Shown: piece after piece, positions 21,779-31,353 of the stretch
Numbering within the stretch: position 1 is the first letter of the stretch
Layout: the number at the start of each line of letters is the position of its first letter
Assembly (NCBI GenBank): GCA_963728845.1
Contig: CAVSLS010000015.1
Coordinates: 1-64,000 of the forward strand
DNA length: 64,000 nt
Direction: 5' to 3'
Source of the DNA: Bog-473 sp963728845
Lineage (GTDB): Bacteria; Actinomycetota; Acidimicrobiia; Acidimicrobiales; RAAP-2
The notes under the pieces: model-generated
The model's input: the letters and a program-made list of their open reading frames with translations, nothing else
Told to the model about the DNA's origin: nothing
Databases searched by the model: none
Made by a program: the position numbers and the translations under genes

Positions 21779-23545
21779 CTACTCTATGACCGCCACGACG
21801 TCGCCGGCTCCGACCGAGTCGCCCTCGCTCACGCGCACCTCCTTGATCACCCCGTCCTTCTCGGCCGCCACGGCGTTCTCCATCTTCATCGCTTCCAGCA
21901 GGCAGATGGCCTGGCCGACCTCGACCACGTCGCCCACCGACACCAGGACCTTGACGATGGTGCCCTGCATCGGCACGGTCACCTGGTCCGAGTCGCTGCC
22001 CGCCGCAACCGAGGCGGCGGCCCGCCTCGGGCGGATGGTGGCGCGCCCGGGTGCGGACGCCGTGCCGAGGTCGGGCACCCACAGTCGCACGGAGTAGCGC
22101 CGGCCGTCGACCTCTGCGGTGACGTCGCGTTGGACCGTCGGCACGTCTTCCTCGACCAGTGACGCGGCGGGGGCGGCGACGGGGGCCTCGACGACGAGGT
22201 CGGTCAGGTCGAGGCGTTCCTCGACCCAGTTGGTCGAGTGCGTGGCGGCCGCGAAGTCGGGGTGGCTGAGGATGGCGTCGTGGGCCGGAAGGGTGGTGGC
22301 CACACCGGAAATGCGGGTCTCGCCGATGGCCCGGAGCATGCGCCGCCGCGCCGCCTCGCGATCGGGCGCCCAGACGATCAGTTTGGCGATCAGGTTGTCG
22401 TAGTACTGCGAGACCGTGTCGCCGGCCTCGTAGCCGGAGTCGAGGCGGACGCCCGGGCCGGCAGGTTGATGGAAGGCGGTCAGCGTGCCCGGCGAGGGCG
22501 AGAACCTGCCGCCGCTGGGGTCCTCGGCGTTGATCCGGACCTCAATGGCGTGGCCATGTCGTTGGACGTCGTCCTGCGTGAAGTCGAGGGGCTCGCCCGA
22601 TGCGATGCGGATCTGCCAGGCGACGAGGTCGAGGCCGCTCACCAGCTCGGTCACCGGGTGCTCCACCTGCAGCCGGGTGTTCATCTCCAGGAAGTAGAAC
22701 TCGCCGTCCTGGTAGAGGAACTCGACCGTCCCGGCGTTGTAGTACCCGCACGCCTCCGAGACCTTGACGGCGGCGATGCCCATGGCGTGGCGGACGTGCT
22801 CGGGGAAGTCGGGGGCGGGGCTCTCCTCCACCAACTTCTGGTGGCGGCGCTGCGCCGAGCAGTCGCGCTCGCCGAGCCAGAGCGTGGTGCCGTGCTGGTC
22901 GCCCAACACCTGCATCTCGACATGCCGCGGCCAGGCCAGGAAGCGCTCCAAGTAGACCTCTGGCCGGCCGAAGTAGGCCTGGGCCTCGCGGGAGGCCGAC
23001 TCCATCGCAGCAGCGGCCTCCTCCGCCGCAGCGACGACCTTCATGCCGCGGCCCCCGCCACCGTGGGCCGCCTTGATGGCGACCGGCCAGCCGTGCAGGT
23101 CGCCGAAGGCGACGACCTCGTCGGGTGAGGCGAGCGGTTCGGAGTGGCCGGGGACTCCCGCCACGCCGACCTTCTCGGCGGCCAAGCGGGAGCTGATCTT
23201 GTCACCCATGACCTCAATCGCCTCGGGCGGCGGGCCGATGAAGGTGACGCCGCGGCCGGTGATCGCACGAGCGAAGTCCGTGTTCTCGGAGAAGAAGCCG
23301 TAGCCCGGGTGCACGGCATCGGCCCCGCTCTGGTCGACGGCGTGGAGAATGGCCTCGGTGTTGAGGTAGCTCTCGGCCGCGGTCTCTCCGCCCAGGGCAT
23401 ACGCCTCGTCGGCCATGCGCACATGCATGGCGTCGCGGTCCAGGCTCGAGTAGACGGCGACCGTCGCGATGCCGAGCTCACGGCACGTCCGGATGACCCG
23501 GACGGCGATTTCGCCGCGGTTTGCGATGAGGACCTTCTGGAGCAC
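21779..23545 (-). CDS. Acetyl-/propionyl-CoA carboxylase alpha chain (biotin carboxylase plus BCCP)
   Basis: The 588-residue protein starts KVLIANRGEIAVRVIRTC and has all biotin carboxylase motifs: YLNTEAILHA, HPGYGFFSEN, the glycine-rich AAHGGGGRGMK, ERDCSAQRRHQKLVEESP, FLEMNTRLQVEHPVTE and HAIEVRINAEDP. The C-terminus is a biotin carrier domain with EAMKMEN, whose second lysine (about 552) is biotinylated. This AccA3/PccA layout is standard in actinobacteria. It carboxylates biotin with bicarbonate and ATP for transfer to acetyl- or propionyl-CoA; the beta subunit is not in the window. GTG 23545 has AAAGG six bases upstream. The divergent gene is biotin ligase, which would activate this protein. 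Confidence 0.95.
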   Translation of the reverse strand: MLQKVLIANRGEIAVRVIRTCRELGIATVAVYSSLDRDAMHVRMADEAYALGGETAAESYLNTEAILHAVDQSGADAVHPGYGFFSENTDFARAITGRGVTFIGPPPEAIEVMGDKISSRLAAEKVGVAGVPGHSEPLASPDEVVAFGDLHGWPVAIKAAHGGGGRGMKVVAAAEEAAAAMESASREAQAYFGRPEVYLERFLAWPRHVEMQVLGDQHGTTLWLGERDCSAQRRHQKLVEESPAPDFPEHVRHAMGIAAVKVSEACGYYNAGTVEFLYQDGEFYFLEMNTRLQVEHPVTELVSGLDLVAWQIRIASGEPLDFTQDDVQRHGHAIEVRINAEDPSGGRFSPSPGTLTAFHQPAGPGVRLDSGYEAGDTVSQYYDNLIAKLIVWAPDREAARRRMLRAIGETRISGVATTLPAHDAILSHPDFAAATHSTNWVEERLDLTDLVVEAPVAAPAASLVEEDVPTVQRDVTAEVDGRRYSVRLWVPDLGTASAPGRATIRPRRAAASVAAGSDSDQVTVPMQGTIVKVLVSVGDVVEVGQAICLLEAMKMENAVAAEKDGVIKEVRVSEGDSVGAGDVVAVIE

Positions 23546-23588
23546 GCTGGACCTTTCCGGAGGTGGGCACTCACAATTGCACGCGCCG

Positions 23589-23594
23589 TATTGT
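23589..23594 (+). promoter_or_regulatory. -10 box of the biotin ligase gene
   Basis: TATTGT lies seven bases before ATG 23602, a leaderless layout in the 56-base gap between divergent starts. Confidence 0.45.
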
Positions 23595-23601
23595 GTCTGC
23601 C

Positions 23602-24349
23602 ATGTGGGGCGGGGAATGGGACATCCGCCGCTTCGACGAGGTCGACTCGACGAACACCTACGTGCGCGACCAGGCACGCCGCGGCGTACGGGCGGGTCTG
23701 GTCGTCGTGGCCGACTATCAGACGTCGGGGCGGGGCCGCCTCGAATCGACGTTGGGAGTCGCCACGGGGAGCCAACCTGCTGGCGTCGATCCTGCTCCGT
23801 CCCGACTGCGACGGTGCCGACGTGCACCTCTGCACGGGCGCGGTGGCCCTGGCGGCGGCGGACGCCTGCCGGGAGGTGGCAGGGGTCGAGGCCGTACTCA
23901 AATGGCCCAACGACCTGCTGGTGGGCGGGTCCAAGCTGGCGGGGGTGCTGGCGGAGGCCGAATTCGACCGAGGGTCCCTCGCCGCAGTGGTCGTCGGGAT
24001 CGGGATCAACGTGGCCTGGCCGGGGCCGGCGGGAGCCGGTGGCGCCTGTCTCGACCAGGTGGGCGCGGCGGAGCAGCCCGTGGATCGCACCGTCCTGTTG
24101 GACCGCCTCCTGAGCGCCCTGGGGCCGCGGTGTGACCTGCTCGACGAGGCCTCAGGCCGGCCGATCCTGGCCGAGGAGGTGCGGCGACGATGCGCCACCT
24201 TAGGCCAGGTGGTTCGGGTCATCGTGCCTGGTGGGGAGGTCACCGGCCTGGCGACCGGCATCGACGACGCCGGGCACCTGGTCGTCGAGACGGCGTCGGG
24301 CCCTCACCAGGTCACCGCGGGCGACGTCGTGCACGTGCGCCGGGCCTGA
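23602..24349 (+). CDS. birA: Biotin-[acetyl-CoA carboxylase] ligase (one frameshift)
   Basis: The protein has the BirA catalytic fold without the N-terminal DNA-binding domain, so it is the class I, non-regulatory type. Motifs: FDEVDSTNTYVRD, DYQTSGRGR (biotinoyl-AMP loop), then after the break RRWESPRGANLLASILLRP, KWPNDLLVGGSKLAGVLAE and VVGIGINV, with a small C-terminal SH3-like part. The frame shifts near 23742, exactly between GRGR and the conserved W-SP-GANL segment, by one extra base. Since biotin ligase is essential and motifs are intact, the shift is probably an error. It attaches biotin to the carrier lysine of the divergently encoded carboxylase. Confidence 0.88.
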
Positions 24350-24376
24350 GGCCGAGGAGGCCGACGGGGGCCGCGC

Positions 24377-24382
24377 TACCAT
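24377..24382 (+). promoter_or_regulatory. -10 box of the rml/ugd glycan operon
   Basis: TACCAT lies eight bases before ATG 24391. No convincing -35 hexamer is visible. Confidence 0.4.
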
Positions 24383-24390
24383 TCGGTCCC

Positions 24391-25401
24391 ATGCGCCTTC
24401 TCGTCACGGGAGGTGCCGGTTTCATCGGGTCCAACTTCGCCCGCTACTGGGTGGAGCAGCATCCCGAGGACCATGTGGTCGTCTATGACGTCCTCACCTA
24501 CGCCGGCAACCGACCCAACCTGTCCGACATCGAGGACCGGATCGTCTTCGTCCAGGGGGATATCTGCGACCCCGACGCGGCCGAAAAGGCCCTCCGTGGC
24601 GAGGAGATCGACACGGTCGTCCACTTCGCCGCCGAGTCGCACAACTCCCTGGCGGTCCTCAATCCGGGGCTGTTCTTCCGGACCAACGTGATCGGGACCC
24701 AGACCATGCTCGAGGCGGCTCGGCAGACGGGAGTGGCCCGGTTCCACCATGTCTCGACGTGCGAGGTATACGGGGATCTCCCGCTGGACACCGACGAGGT
24801 CTTCACGGAGGATTCGCCGTACCGTCCCCGTACCCCGTACAACGCATCGAAGGCGGGAGCGGACCATGCCGTCCGGGCGTATGCGGAGACCTACGGGCTC
24901 CCCATCACGATCACCAACTGCGCCAACAACTACGGGCCCTACCAGTTCCCCGAGAAGCTGATCCCGCACTTCTGCGCGCTCGCGCTCGACGACCAGCCGC
25001 TCACGCTCTACGCGAGCACGGAGAACCGCCGGGAATGGCTGCACGTCCATGACCACTGCACCGCCATCGACGCGGTGCTCCAGCGGGGTCGAGTGGGCGA
25101 GACCTACCACGTGGGCAGCGGCGTAGAGGCGTCGATCATGGAAGTGGCCGACCGGATCCTGGCCACGCTCGGGAAGCCGGCGTCGCTCAAGACGATCGTG
25201 CCTGATCGGCCCGGTCACGACCGTCGTTACGTGCTCGACGCCTCCAAGGTCGAGCGTGAGCTGGGCTGGACTCCGTCCATCGACTGGGAGCAGGGCTTGG
25301 CGGACACGGTGCACTGGTACGCGCAACATCGAGAGTGGTGGGAACCGTTGCGGGCCCGTGTTCCCGTCGCCGAAGGGGCCTGGGGAACCGGAGCGGGCTG
25401 A
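24391..25401 (+). CDS. rmlB: dTDP-glucose 4,6-dehydratase
   Basis: The 336-residue protein is an extended SDR enzyme with NAD-binding GGAGFIGSN (7-15), VVYDVLTYAGN, HFAAESHN, the RmlB-type VSTCEVYGD and the catalytic Tyr150/Lys154 pair in PYNASKAG, then NCANNYGPYQFPEKLIP, which is diagnostic of dTDP-glucose dehydratases, and NRREWLHVHDHC. It makes dTDP-4-keto-6-deoxyglucose in rhamnose synthesis. It is the first of six closely packed genes for sugar nucleotides and glycosyl transfer; rmlA and rmlC are absent from the window. The SH pair in HFAAESHN replaces the common SHVDRS at the next position (SHNSLAV), a small variation. The frame is intact. Confidence 0.95.
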   Translation: MRLLVTGGAGFIGSNFARYWVEQHPEDHVVVYDVLTYAGNRPNLSDIEDRIVFVQGDICDPDAAEKALRGEEIDTVVHFAAESHNSLAVLNPGLFFRTNVIGTQTMLEAARQTGVARFHHVSTCEVYGDLPLDTDEVFTEDSPYRPRTPYNASKAGADHAVRAYAETYGLPITITNCANNYGPYQFPEKLIPHFCALALDDQPLTLYASTENRREWLHVHDHCTAIDAVLQRGRVGETYHVGSGVEASIMEVADRILATLGKPASLKTIVPDRPGHDRRYVLDASKVERELGWTPSIDWEQGLADTVHWYAQHREWWEPLRARVPVAEGAWGTGAG

Positions 25402-25404
25402 GCG

Positions 25405-26331
25405 GTGCGGATCCTCATCACGGGGGCCGACGGGCAGCTGGGCCGCGACCTGCTCGACGCGTTGGCGGGGCGGGTGCCGGCGGGCGGCCTCCGGTGCGCG
25501 CTCCTCGGCCCCGAGGGGCCGAGGGACGGCCTCAACCACGAGGTCCTGGGCACCGACATCGACACCATGCGCGTCGACGACCGCGATGCGGTCATGCACA
25601 CCTTCGCCGAGTTTCGACCAGATCTCGTGCTCCACGGCGGCGCCTTCACGGCGGTCGATCGGTGCGAGACGGAGGTCGACGCGGCCTTCACCGTCAACGC
25701 CGTCGGGACCCGCCACGTGGCCGAGGCATCCGCACTGGTGGGCGCGCACATGGTGTACGTGTCCACCGACTACGTCTTCGACGGCACGTCCGACCGCCCC
25801 TACCGGGAGTGGGACCCTCCGTGCCCGACCTCGGTGTACGGCGCCTCGAAGCTCGGTGGGGAGAAGGAGTGCCGCCCCGGGAGCACGATCGTGCGAACGA
25901 GCTGGCTGTGCGGAGCTCACGGGGCCAACATGGTCGTCACCGCGCTGCGCCTGGCCGCGGGCCAGGACGAGCTGCGCTTCGTCGACGACCAGCACGGATC
26001 GCCGACGTTCACGGCCGACCTGGCGCCGGCGGTCGTCACGCTCGGACTGGACCGCAGGCCGGGCATCTTCCACGTGACCAACGGCGGGGCCACGACCTGG
26101 TGGGGCTTCGTGCGCGCGGTGCTGGCCGAAGCCGGGGCCGACCCAGAACGCGTCCACCCCATCAGCACCGGGGAGCTCGACCCGCCCCGTCCGGCGCCCC
26201 GGCCGGCCAACTCGGTGTTGGACAACATGGCGCTGCGCCTGAGCGGCCTTCCCGCGCTCCCGCCCTGGCAGGATGGACTGTCCCGGCTCGTCGCGGCACT
26301 GGGTTCGCCTCGACAGAAGGCCTCGGCGTGA
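25405..26331 (+). CDS. rmlD: dTDP-4-dehydrorhamnose reductase
   Basis: The 308-residue protein has RILITGADGQLGRDL at the N-terminus, HGGAFTAVDRCE, NAVGTRHVAEA, YVSTDYVFDG, SVYGASKLGGE with the YxxxK pair, RTSWLCG, and FVDDQHGSPTFTADLA, all typical of RmlD. It reduces dTDP-4-keto-L-rhamnose with NAD(P)H to dTDP-L-rhamnose. It starts three bases after rmlB and its stop overlaps the ugd start (GTGA). The frame is intact. Rhamnose units are common in actinobacterial cell-wall linkers and exopolysaccharides. Confidence 0.95.
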   Translation: MRILITGADGQLGRDLLDALAGRVPAGGLRCALLGPEGPRDGLNHEVLGTDIDTMRVDDRDAVMHTFAEFRPDLVLHGGAFTAVDRCETEVDAAFTVNAVGTRHVAEASALVGAHMVYVSTDYVFDGTSDRPYREWDPPCPTSVYGASKLGGEKECRPGSTIVRTSWLCGAHGANMVVTALRLAAGQDELRFVDDQHGSPTFTADLAPAVVTLGLDRRPGIFHVTNGGATTWWGFVRAVLAEAGADPERVHPISTGELDPPRPAPRPANSVLDNMALRLSGLPALPPWQDGLSRLVAALGSPRQKASA

Positions 26332-27662
26332 GCGGACCAACCGGCGCCCGCGACGCACGCACGGCGCGCCACACCGTCGCCGTGATAGGGGCCGGCTACG
26401 TAGGCCTGCCCACGGCGGCCACGTTGGCCCACTTCGGGCACTCGGTCGTGCTGGCCGAGCGCGATCCGGCTCGTCTGGCCGCGTTGCGGTCCGGCCGCAT
26501 GCCGATCGTCGAAGTGGGCCTCGACGAGCTGGTGGCGGGCTGCGTGGCGGCCGGCAGGCTCACCTTCACGGACTCGGCAACGGACGCGGTCAAGGGCGCG
26601 GCGTTCGTCTTCTTGTGTGTCCCGACGCCTCAGAGCGCCGACGGCTCGGCCGACCTGTCCTACGTGCAGACCGCGGCGAAGGACATCGCGGCGCACCTCG
26701 AGACGGGCTCGGTCGTGGTCAACAAGTCGACGGTGCCCGTCGGCTCGGCCACGATGGTCGAGCAGGTCATGGGACGGCCCGACGTCAGCGTGGTCTCGAA
26801 CCCCGAGTTCCTCCGGGAAGGCACCGCCGTGCTCGACAGCCTCAATCCGGACCGGATCGTCGTCGGCGCCAGCGACCCGCAGGCGGCCGCCAAGGTGGGC
26901 GAGCTGTTCTCGACCACACGGGCGCCGCTGATCGTCACCGACGCCACGACGTCGGAGACGATCAAGTACGCATCGAACGCGTTCTTGGCGACGAAGTTGA
27001 GCTTCGTCAACGCGCTGGCCGGTCTCTGCGAGGAGGTGGGCGCCGACGCTCGGGACGTGCTGCTCGGGCTGGGCTACGACAAGCGCATCGGCTTCGAGTT
27101 CCTGCGTCCGGGGCCGGGCTGGGGTGGCTCGTGCCTGCCCAAGGACACCCGGGCGCTCCTCCACATCGCCCGTGAGACCGGTTACGAGTTCTCGCTGCTC
27201 GCCGGCGCCATCGCCTCCAACGACGAGCAGCTGTCCCGCGTGGTCTCCAAGGTCGAGGTCGCCTGCGGCGGTTCGGTCGACGGGGCGACGTTGGCCGTGT
27301 GGGGCCTGACCTTCAAGGCCAACACCGGCGACCGCCGCGATTCGCCCAGCCTTCAGGTCTCGCACCGGCTGGCCGCCCTGGGGGCCACCGTCCGGGCGTT
27401 CGACCCGACGGTCGAGGCCCAACGCGATGCCGAGGTGCCCGACGACCTGCTTGGACTTCATCTGCGAGCGGACCCCTACGATGCGGTGCGCGGGGCGCGC
27501 GCACTGGTGGTGCTCACGGAGTGGGACGAGTTCCGCTGGCTCGACTTCTCCCGCGTGCGGGCCCTCATGGAGGCGCCCTCGATCGTCGATGCCCGCAACC
27601 TGCTCGATCCCGCCGCCGTCCGGCGCATCGGTTTCTCGTATACGGGGATCGGGCGCCGGTGA
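26328..27662 (+). CDS. ugd: UDP-glucose 6-dehydrogenase
   Basis: The 444-residue protein shows NAD-binding GAGYVG (21-26), FLCVPTPQ, NKSTVPVGS, SNPEFLREGTAV, the central KYASNAFLATKLSFVNA, catalytic Cys269 in GWGGSCLPKD, and the C-terminal VWGLTFKANTGDRRDSPS. It oxidises UDP-glucose to UDP-glucuronate with two NAD. The next gene would decarboxylate that product, so the pair makes UDP-xylose. Both ends overlap neighbours by four bases. The frame is intact. Confidence 0.96.
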   Translation: MSGPTGARDARTARHTVAVIGAGYVGLPTAATLAHFGHSVVLAERDPARLAALRSGRMPIVEVGLDELVAGCVAAGRLTFTDSATDAVKGAAFVFLCVPTPQSADGSADLSYVQTAAKDIAAHLETGSVVVNKSTVPVGSATMVEQVMGRPDVSVVSNPEFLREGTAVLDSLNPDRIVVGASDPQAAAKVGELFSTTRAPLIVTDATTSETIKYASNAFLATKLSFVNALAGLCEEVGADARDVLLGLGYDKRIGFEFLRPGPGWGGSCLPKDTRALLHIARETGYEFSLLAGAIASNDEQLSRVVSKVEVACGGSVDGATLAVWGLTFKANTGDRRDSPSLQVSHRLAALGATVRAFDPTVEAQRDAEVPDDLLGLHLRADPYDAVRGARALVVLTEWDEFRWLDFSRVRALMEAPSIVDARNLLDPAAVRRIGFSYTGIGRR

Positions 27663-28606
27663 GCCGAGTGGTGGTGGCGGGTGGGGCCGGCTTTCTCGGC
27701 TCCCACCTGTGTGACCGGCTCATCGCGCGGGGTGACACCGTCGTGTGCCTCGACGATCTCTCGACCGGGAGGCTGGACAACGTGGCTCACCTGCAGGGTC
27801 ACGACCGGTTCAGCCTGGTCGTGACCGACGTCAGCGAGAAGGTGGGCCTCGAGGACGCCCCGAAGGTCGACGCCGTGTGCAACCTCGCCTCACCCGCTTC
27901 GCCGCCGGCCTATCTCGCCCGGCCGTTGGACACGCTGGCCGTCGGCAGCGAGGGGACCCGCCGGCTGCTCGAGCTGGCACGCGGACACGGTGCCCGCTTC
28001 CTGCTGGCGAGCACGAGCGAGGTCTACGGGGACCCCCAGGTCCATCCCCAGGTCGAGTCGTACCGGGGCAACGTCGATCCGACCGGGCCACGGAGCGTCT
28101 ACGACGAGGCCAAGCGGTTCGCGGAGGCCCTGACGATGGCCACGTACCGCACCAATGGGGTGAGCGTGGGCATCGCACGGATCTTCAACACCTATGGGCC
28201 CCGGCTGTCACTCGGCGACGGTCGGGTCGTGTCCAACTTCATCGTCCAGGCCCTGAGCGGCCAGCCTCTCACCGTCTACGGGGACGGCACCCAGACACGG
28301 AGCATGTGCTTCGTCGACGACGAGGTCGACGGGCTGCTGGCCCTGCTCGACTCGTCGTTCGCCGGCCCGGTGAACATCGGGAACCCCGACGAGCGGTCCA
28401 TGCTCGAGTTGGCCCGCCTCGTCCTGGAGGTCACGGGGTCACCTTCGGACCTCGTCTTCGAGCCGCTCCCCACTGACGACCCGACACGCCGGTGCCCCGA
28501 CATCGCTCTGGCCCGACGGGAGCTGGGGTGGTGGCCCAAGATCGGCCTGCGAGACGGGATTGAGCGCACCATCGACTACTTCGCACGGAAGGTGGGCGGC
28601 AAGTGA
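27659..28606 (+). CDS. UDP-glucuronate decarboxylase (UDP-xylose synthase) type epimerase
   Basis: The 315-residue extended SDR protein has GGAGFLGSHLCD (8-19), NLASPASPPAYLARP, LLASTSEVYGDPQVHPQ and catalytic Tyr148/Lys152 in SVYDEAKR, then ARIFNTYGPR, DGRVVSNFIVQAL and LTVYGDGTQTRS. The SPASPPxY and EVYGDPxVHPQ segments are characteristic of UDP-xylose synthases rather than 4-epimerases. It would convert UDP-glucuronate, the Ugd product, to UDP-xylose with bound NAD. It overlaps ugd and the next GT2 gene by four bases each. The frame is intact. Confidence 0.9.
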   Translation: MSRVVVAGGAGFLGSHLCDRLIARGDTVVCLDDLSTGRLDNVAHLQGHDRFSLVVTDVSEKVGLEDAPKVDAVCNLASPASPPAYLARPLDTLAVGSEGTRRLLELARGHGARFLLASTSEVYGDPQVHPQVESYRGNVDPTGPRSVYDEAKRFAEALTMATYRTNGVSVGIARIFNTYGPRLSLGDGRVVSNFIVQALSGQPLTVYGDGTQTRSMCFVDDEVDGLLALLDSSFAGPVNIGNPDERSMLELARLVLEVTGSPSDLVFEPLPTDDPTRRCPDIALARRELGWWPKIGLRDGIERTIDYFARKVGGK

Positions 28607-29352
28607 CGGAGCCGGAGTTCACCGCGGCCGACCGCTCCGGGATACCCCCGGTGCGGACCTACAAGACGCTCACGGTCATCACGCCGGTGTTCAACGAGCG
28701 GGCCACCGTCGCAGAGATCATCCGGCGCATGCGGGCGGTCGATCTGCCCCTGACGCTCCAGATCATCGTGGTCGACGACGGGTCGAGCGACGGCTCCGAG
28801 AAGGTCCTGGGCGCACTGGAGGACTCGACCGTGCACGTCTTGCGCCACACGGTGAACAAGGGCAAGGGCGCCGCCGTGCGTACCGCCTTGGCGGAGGCGC
28901 GCGGCGATCTCGTGCTCATTCAGGACGCTGACCTCGAATACGACCCCAACGACTGGCCGCTGCTCCTCGAGCCGATCCTGCGAGGCAAGGCGCGCGTCGT
29001 CTACGGGAGCCGCTTCACCGGTCAGCGCAAGAACATGCTGCCGTTGCACTGGTTGGGTAATCGCCTGCTCTCGCTCGTCACCAACGTGCTCTACAGCTCG
29101 ACCCTCTCCGACATGGAGACGTGCTACAAGCTCTTCGACGCCGAAGTGCTCGAAGGCATCACCATCGTCTCCAAACGGTTCGAGTTCGAGCCCGAGATCA
29201 CGGCCAAGGTGCTTCGTCGCGGCCACCGCATCTACGAGGTGCCCATCTCCTACGCCGGCCGCGAGCCCGACGAGGGCAAGAAGATCACATGGCGGGACGG
29301 CGTTGCGGCGCTCAAGGCTTTGGTGAGGTTCCGTTTCACCAAGGAGTTCTGA
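28603..29352 (+). CDS. GT2 glycosyltransferase, dolichyl/polyprenyl-phosphate sugar synthase type
   Basis: The 249-residue protein is a GT-A fold transferase: TVITPVFNERATV, VVDDGSSDGSE, NKGKGAAVRTAL, the metal-binding DADLEYDPND, YGSRFTGQRKNML and DMETCYKLF. The length and the DADLEYDP motif resemble polyprenyl-phosphate glucose/mannose synthases that load a sugar on a lipid carrier at the membrane; no membrane segments are present. It starts inside the stop of the UDP-xylose synthase gene, so the donor may be a product of this operon. The frame is intact. Confidence 0.9.
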   Translation: MTEPEFTAADRSGIPPVRTYKTLTVITPVFNERATVAEIIRRMRAVDLPLTLQIIVVDDGSSDGSEKVLGALEDSTVHVLRHTVNKGKGAAVRTALAEARGDLVLIQDADLEYDPNDWPLLLEPILRGKARVVYGSRFTGQRKNMLPLHWLGNRLLSLVTNVLYSSTLSDMETCYKLFDAEVLEGITIVSKRFEFEPEITAKVLRRGHRIYEVPISYAGREPDEGKKITWRDGVAALKALVRFRFTKEF

Positions 29353-29360
29353 GGCCGCTG

Positions 29361-30247
29361 GTGTCGGGCCCGATCGGCGCTGTCGTCGTCGACCACGACG
29401 CAGGACGGTTGCTCGAAGGCTGCGTCCGCTCCGTGCTGGGTGCCGGGGCGACGGCGGTGGTCGTGGTCGAGAACGGCGCCGCCGGGAGTACCGGCGGCGC
29501 CCTGGCGACGCTCCTCGACGAGCACCCCGCGCCGCCGGTCCGGATCGTGCGGCCCGGCCGGAACCTCGGGTTCGGGGCCGGGGTGAACCGGGGCGCTGGC
29601 GGCGCTGGCGGGGGAGGTCGCCTGCCCCCGAATGGGTGCTCGTCTCCAACCCGGACCTCGTCGTCCACCCCGGCGCATTGTCGACCCTGCGCTCCGTCTT
29701 GGAGTCCCACCCGGCCTGGGCGCTCGTGGGGCCGCGGATCTTCACCGACACAGGTGACGTCTACCCGTCGGTGCGCAACTTCCCTTCACTGGCCGACGCC
29801 GCCGGGCATGCGCTGCTGGCGCTCTTCGACCCCGAGAACCCCTTCACGCGGCGCTACAACCCTGGGGCCCCCGTCGGTGACGTCGTGACCGAGGCAGGGT
29901 GGGTCTCGGGCTCCTGCTTTCTCGCCCGGCGCAGCGCGCTGGAAGAGCTCGGTGGCTTCGACGAGGCGTACTTCATGTACAACGAGGACATGGACCTGTG
30001 CTGGCGCGCCCACTCGGCGGGATGGGGTGTGGGATTTGCCGGCGCCGCCACAGTCACCCACGTCCAGGGCGTGAGCACCGCCCGCCATCCGTACCGCATG
30101 ATGGTGGCCCACCATCGCTCGGCCCTGCGCTTCACGATGCGCACGACGAAGGGCTGGCGAAGGGCCGCGCTGCCGCTCGCAGTCGCCGTGCTCGGGGCGC
30201 GGATGGCGATCGCCGCCGCCCGGCTCGCGCCTCGGCCGGTAGGCACC
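29361..30247 (+). CDS. GT2 rhamnosyltransferase-like protein (frameshifted; end uncertain)
   Basis: From GTG 29361 the protein reads VVVDHDAGRLLEGC, RPGRNLGFGAGVNRG, then after a break WVLVSNPDLVVHPGAL, VGPRIFTDTGDVYPS, GWVSGSCFLARRSALEELGGFDEAYFMYNEDMDLCWR and THVQGVST. These match GT2 rhamnosyltransferases of cell-wall assembly, and dTDP-rhamnose genes lie upstream. Near 29600-29635 two small indels are needed to read an ALAALAGEVAC-EWVLVSN segment. As sequenced, the frame then has no stop and runs straight into the membrane segment of the next gene; a shift of one frame would give a TAG near 30240. So either a stop has been lost by an indel or the two proteins are fused. Confidence 0.75.
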
Positions 30248-31304
30248 GTGGGCGGACCGCGAGGCTGGTTGATCGCCGCCATCGTGGCCATCGGGGCAAC
30301 GGTGCTCGCGCTCGGGCTGGCCGCCGCCGTCAGTCGCCCCCCGCAGGCGACCGTGCGCGTCGAGCCGGAGGTGACCTTCGCGCTGCCGCTCGCGAGCTGC
30401 CGGGTGCGCCGGGGCGACGACCTTGCCCGGCGGGCTCGAGCGGGTGCCGCTCACCGTCAGCACGGTGGCCGGCCAGGTCGCCGAGTCCGTCAACGTCTGC
30501 ATCGACGGCAAGGGCCCGTTCCCCTTCGTCCTCGACTCGGGGGCGGGGCAGTCGACCATCGACGCCGGTCTCGGCCGGCGTCTCCACCTGCCCTCGGCCG
30601 GCCCGGCCGGCCTGTTCGCCGGCGTCGGCTGCACCGGTACCGCTCGACCGGTTGCCGTCGGCTCCTGGTCGCTCGACGGTGTCAGCCTCGCGCCGCAGCA
30701 GCTGACCGCGGCGACGTTGCCGCAGATCGGCGGGAAGGGGCAGCCGGCGGGCCTGCTCGGCTCCGACGTGCTCGGGCGCTTCGGCGCGGTCCGGATCGAC
30801 TTCGACGGCGATGCGCTCGTGCTGCCGGGAGCAGAGGGCGCAGCGCTGAGCGGGGCCGCGCCCTACACCGGTCCGTTGGGTCCGCCGCCCCCAGCGCTGA
30901 CCCGGGGAGAGGGGATCGCCGTGCCCTTGACGGTGACGCCCGTCCCGGGGGATGTCTCGCTGGGTGTCGCCGTCCGCTTCTCCCGTGGCGCCGCGCACAG
31001 CTTCGTCGTGGACACCGGGTCCTCCCAGAGCGTGGTGTCCACGACCGTGGCGCGGGCGCAGTCGCTAGGAGGCACCGACCTGGCCCAGCGCCAGGCCACC
31101 GTCTGCTCGGTCATCACGGTCCCGCTCGTCCACAGCGGGCCCTGGTCCGTGCCGGGCCTGCCCCTGCGCCGGCAACTCGTCGGCGAGACCGACTTCGGGA
31201 CCATCGGTGCCGCCGGCACGCAGGGACTCTTGGGTTCGGACCAGCTCAAGCACTACGGGTGGGTCGTCCTGGACTTCGCCGGGGGTCAGATGGTGCTCGG
31301 ATGA
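30248..31304 (+). CDS. Membrane-anchored aspartyl-protease-like protein with two DSG/DTG motifs (one frameshift)
   Basis: GTG 30248 starts a protein with a membrane anchor (WLIAAIVAIGATVLALGLAAAV), and after a frameshift near 30420 two retropepsin-like repeats. The first has FVLDSGAGQSTID followed by LLGSDVLGRFGAVRIDFD; the second has FVVDTGSSQSVV followed by LLGSDQLKHYGWVVLDFAGG. The paired active-site aspartates and the hydrophobic-LGSD strand fit bacterial aspartyl proteases of the retropepsin/pepsin fold. It would face the outside of the membrane. Its place at the end of a glycan operon is unusual; processing of a cell-surface protein is a guess. The upstream GT2 reads into it in frame. 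Confidence 0.7.
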
Positions 31305-31353
31305 CGCCCCGCCCCGGCCGGCCGCCAGCGGCGAACCCGGAAGCGCAGGCTCG

